DNA of 64,000 bases, taken from the NCBI GenBank assembly GCA_037903355.1, contig JBAJFE010000010.1, positions 310,001 to 374,000 of the forward strand, written 5' to 3'. The translations under genes were made by a program, and so were the position numbers. Under the pieces are notes generated by a model. It was not told the DNA's origin and did not search any database. It worked only from the letters and a program-made list of their open reading frames with translations. Position 1 is the first letter of the stretch; every line of letters begins with the position of its first letter. Source of the stretch: Trichuris trichiura (lineage: Eukaryota > Nematoda > Enoplea > Trichinellida > Trichuridae). Shown in pieces: positions 61,711 through 64,000 of the stretch.

Positions 61711-61806
61711 CTACACTACCTCGACTGGTGGTGCAGGTTGAGCGGGTTTTGTTGGTCCAGAACATGGTGGTGGTGTAGGCTTGCCAGGCTTCTGTGGTTT
61801 ACCACC
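61711..61806 (-). CDS. Orphan proline-rich C-terminal exon, probably from a paralogue
   Basis: After a good acceptor (CTATGTTACAG) the frame reads GGKPQKPGKPTPPPCSGP, then TKPAQPAPPVEVV and stop. Its composition and KPGKPxxPPPC pattern resemble the linker of the neighbouring pseudoprotease (KPYPPPGKPERPVICSKPGQ). It sits upstream of that gene on the same strand and ends in a stop, so it cannot be part of it. It is either the last exon of a second, tandem gene whose other exons lie outside the window or are lost, or a duplication relic. Confidence 0.4.
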   Translation of the reverse strand, partial: GGKPQKPGKPTPPPCSGPTKPAQPAPPVEVV

Positions 61807-62722
61807 CTGTAACATAGAAAAACAGCAAGTGGACCGTTGCCGTCTAGAAATTTCAATAAAGTATGGCATTTTAGCAGTTTCGTCAGGTTCACTATGGAAA
61901 CGCGATGTGAGTATGAACACATTGTTGACCATGGCATAAAGCAGGTATAATTTTGACACGTTTCAAGGTGGAACGCATAAAATGTTAACCTACGGAAGCT
62001 GTTTGATTGCTTGCGCTCCAAGTATGTTAAAATCGAACAGAAATATTCCATAACGATATCTCCTGAGGACAACAGCTGTAATATTTATACTCATTATAAT
62101 CGTTGAACAAGGATTATGGGCGACTCGGAAACGTACGAAAAAAGTTGTACTTTACTGTCTTTAACTATTTGTTCTTGCATTCACTGGTAGGACGTTTTTA
62201 CAGTCTAATTACAGATAGCATGGACAACAGGAAAAGTTGTGACTGAAGAACAGCGTGAAAATTCCCGTCGTCCTTATTCGACATTCAGTGGTTGCTAAAA
62301 TTGTAATTGGATTCTCGCAGCTTCTAATGATGCCATTACGAATTGAAATGCACGTTTGACCTTTGTAAGGTAATTCTGTTGACTTCAAATCTGACTACGT
62401 TCAGTAAAAGCTTTTTCGCAGTCCAAATAGGTTTGTTTTTGACTGACCTACGTACTGCTCTCGAAAAATTATACAGTTTAAGACTGTACCTTTCCTGATG
62501 AAGAAATTTTAAAATATTTGTTCATAAATAGCTAATGCCTCGGCTCTATGATCCCACGGCGGTGCCGGAAGTGTCAGGCGGCTAGTTCATAGCGTAATCT
62601 GTCACTCTGCAGCGTCATAACAGGTTATTAGCCGCACAACGGGAGGGACATTGTCGGCAGGTTTAGTGAACACGTGCTGAGTTGTTGGCGTCGCCAGCAC
62701 AATGGAGCATCAGGGACACATT
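61807..62722. other. Non-coding DNA with a foldback-family fragment
   Basis: No exon is supported. At 62160-62215 TTGCATTCACTGGTAGGACG, then TCTAATTACAGATAGCATGG, matches the right end of the dispersed foldback family. Base composition becomes GC-richer from about 62.5 kb toward the tandem repeats. Confidence 0.5.
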
Positions 62723-62858
62723 CAGTGACTCGGTTATCGGTGTAACGGATTAGCGCCGAAGAATTCTGCTAAACTGCATTGTAGTAGGCTCACGCAGTGA
62801 CCCGGTTATCGGTGTAACGGATTAGCGCCGATATATTTTGCTACAGTGCAATGTAATA
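62723..62858. repeat. 72-bp tandem duplication (two copies)
   Basis: The unit starting CAGTGACTCGGTTATCGGTG at 62723 recurs at 62795 as CAGTGACCCGGTTATCGGTG. Both continue TAACGGATTAGCGCCGA, with small differences after that. Confidence 0.85.
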
Positions 62859-63503
62859 GCGTCTGTTTGTGTCACTGATGCGTTTAGTGACCTGTAGCAA
62901 TCAGCGAAGGTGATGGAATTTAGCACCTGCGCATGCATTGAAGGTACGGGAAACACAATGGGGCGTGCAGGTGTTCAAGCTGAGACCTCGTCTAGCAATT
63001 CGAGAAAAACATCGGAGGTCAACTGTCGTAGGTCAACCGAGCTTCGGCGTGCCTTGGTAGACAGGGTAAATCTCATTTTGCGTTAAGTCTGTCCCGGATC
63101 TAGTGGCCACTTCCCATCGACAAGTGAAGGCAGCGTAAATGTGGCACGAAGAAGGCGCAATATTCGTAGGGGCATCGACTGGCTGCAGGAGATAGTGCCA
63201 GACGAAAAGGCGGCTGTGCTTTCCCTGCGCGGCAAGGGACTGCTGCACAGCCAGGGCTCCTTCGGTTGCACCCACCCTGACAGGACGAGCCGCCAGCGCC
63301 ACAGCCGTTGTCACAGTCAACGGTATGTCGAGCGTTAACGTTTACTTCCTCTGACGCCTTCTGCCTGATTAGGTACACCCCAGTGAACCCGTCGGATGCG
63401 CCTATAGCGAAATTGACGCGTCGCCTTCATCAGGCTGAGCGCCTGCGTTAGCAGTACGTATGCTTTTTCCCTTTTTGCGTTAGTCAATGCTCGCTTGTTC
63501 AGT

Positions 63504-64000
63504 GATCGCTAAATAACGTTACTTTGCGCTATGCTTCTTGTCGTTTGCGCCACGGTCAAAACTGCATAACCCAACAGCAGCAACGAACACGCGTTATGTT
63601 AAGGTTTAGGCTTAGGCTAGGGCAGAGCACGATGGCCGGCGTCGTTATAGCTCGCACTTGGAAACAATTGCCTGAACGGGCAACTGTTTCCAGGTGTGCA
63701 GCTTTCTTTCGCTAATACGCATCGCGCATGATCGCTAAATAACGTTACTTTGCGCCATGCTTCTTGTCGTTTGCGCCACGGTCAAAACTGCATAACCCAA
63801 AAGCAGCCACGAACACGGGTTGTGCTTAGGTTTAGGCTTAGGCTAGGGCAGAGCACGATGGCCGGCACAATCATAGCTGGCACTTGGAAACAATTGCCAA
63901 ACGGGCGAAACTGCATAACCCAAAAGTAGCCACGAACACGGGTTGTGTTAAGGTTTAGGCTTAGGCTAGGGCAGAGCACGATGGCCGGCACAGTCATAGC
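63504..64000. repeat. Satellite-like tandem repeat with TTAGGC cores, running off the window
   Basis: Copy 1 starts GATCGCTAAATAACGTTACT at 63504 and copy 2 at 63730 (period about 226 bases). A shorter third unit starts near 63906 and is still running at the window end. Each unit contains GGTTTAGGCTTAGGCTAGGG, i.e. two adjacent copies of the nematode telomere hexamer TTAGGC plus a degenerate one. It also has GCAGAGCACGATGGCCGGC and a GGAAACAATTGCC hairpin. Open frames here are repeat artefacts. Confidence 0.85.

Overview
This is eukaryotic genomic DNA. Its genes are split by GT-AG introns, most of them only 47-68 bp long, with a few of 6-8 kb. Gene content and style point to a nematode, most likely a clade I (Dorylaimia/Trichinellida, Trichuris- or Trichinella-like) species. 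The pointers are very small introns, a single invertebrate-type junctophilin, an inositol hexakisphosphate kinase, a secreted two-domain trypsin-like protein with a hydrophilic linker (an architecture I recall from Trichinella), and TTAGGC-like motifs in a satellite at the right end. The species call is inference; no rRNA or mitochondrial marker is present.

Layout. (1) 1.9-4.4 kb, plus strand: the 3' part of a gene for a protein with three von Willebrand factor A (vWA) domains; its first exon(s) were not found. (2) 4.7-5.1 kb, plus: a tentative two-exon gene for a 65-residue basic peptide. (3) 10.0-20.7 kb, minus: a complete junctophilin gene, 7 exons and 876 aa, with eight MORN motifs and a C-terminal membrane anchor. 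(4) 20.8-37.2 kb: intergenic DNA with a decayed full-length mariner transposon at 29.9-31.2 kb. (5) 37.2-37.7 kb, minus: a three-exon gene for a small secreted arginine-rich protein with a TATA box. (6) 37.7-45.9 kb: intergenic, with a 976-bp pogo/Tigger-like element and a truncated mariner. (7) 45.9-55.6 kb, minus: a complete inositol hexakisphosphate kinase gene, 8 exons and 380 aa. Its 8.1-kb third intron is packed with palindromes, foldback elements and Tigger-like elements. (8) 58.6-61.4 kb, minus: a gene for two tandem S1 (trypsin-fold) domains joined by a polyserine/proline-rich linker. Both domains have lost the catalytic residues. (9) 61.7-64.0 kb: an orphan proline-rich terminal exon that looks like the tail of a paralogue, then tandem repeats with telomere-like cores running off the window.

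The genes are not an operon and share no pathway. Junctophilin tethers ER/SR to plasma membrane in excitable cells, the kinase makes inositol pyrophosphates, and the vWA, arginine-rich and pseudoprotease proteins look like, or could be, extracellular products. All exon joins were derived by eye from reading frame, splice consensus and phase. The three complete genes (junctophilin, kinase, arginine-rich peptide) need no frameshift correction.
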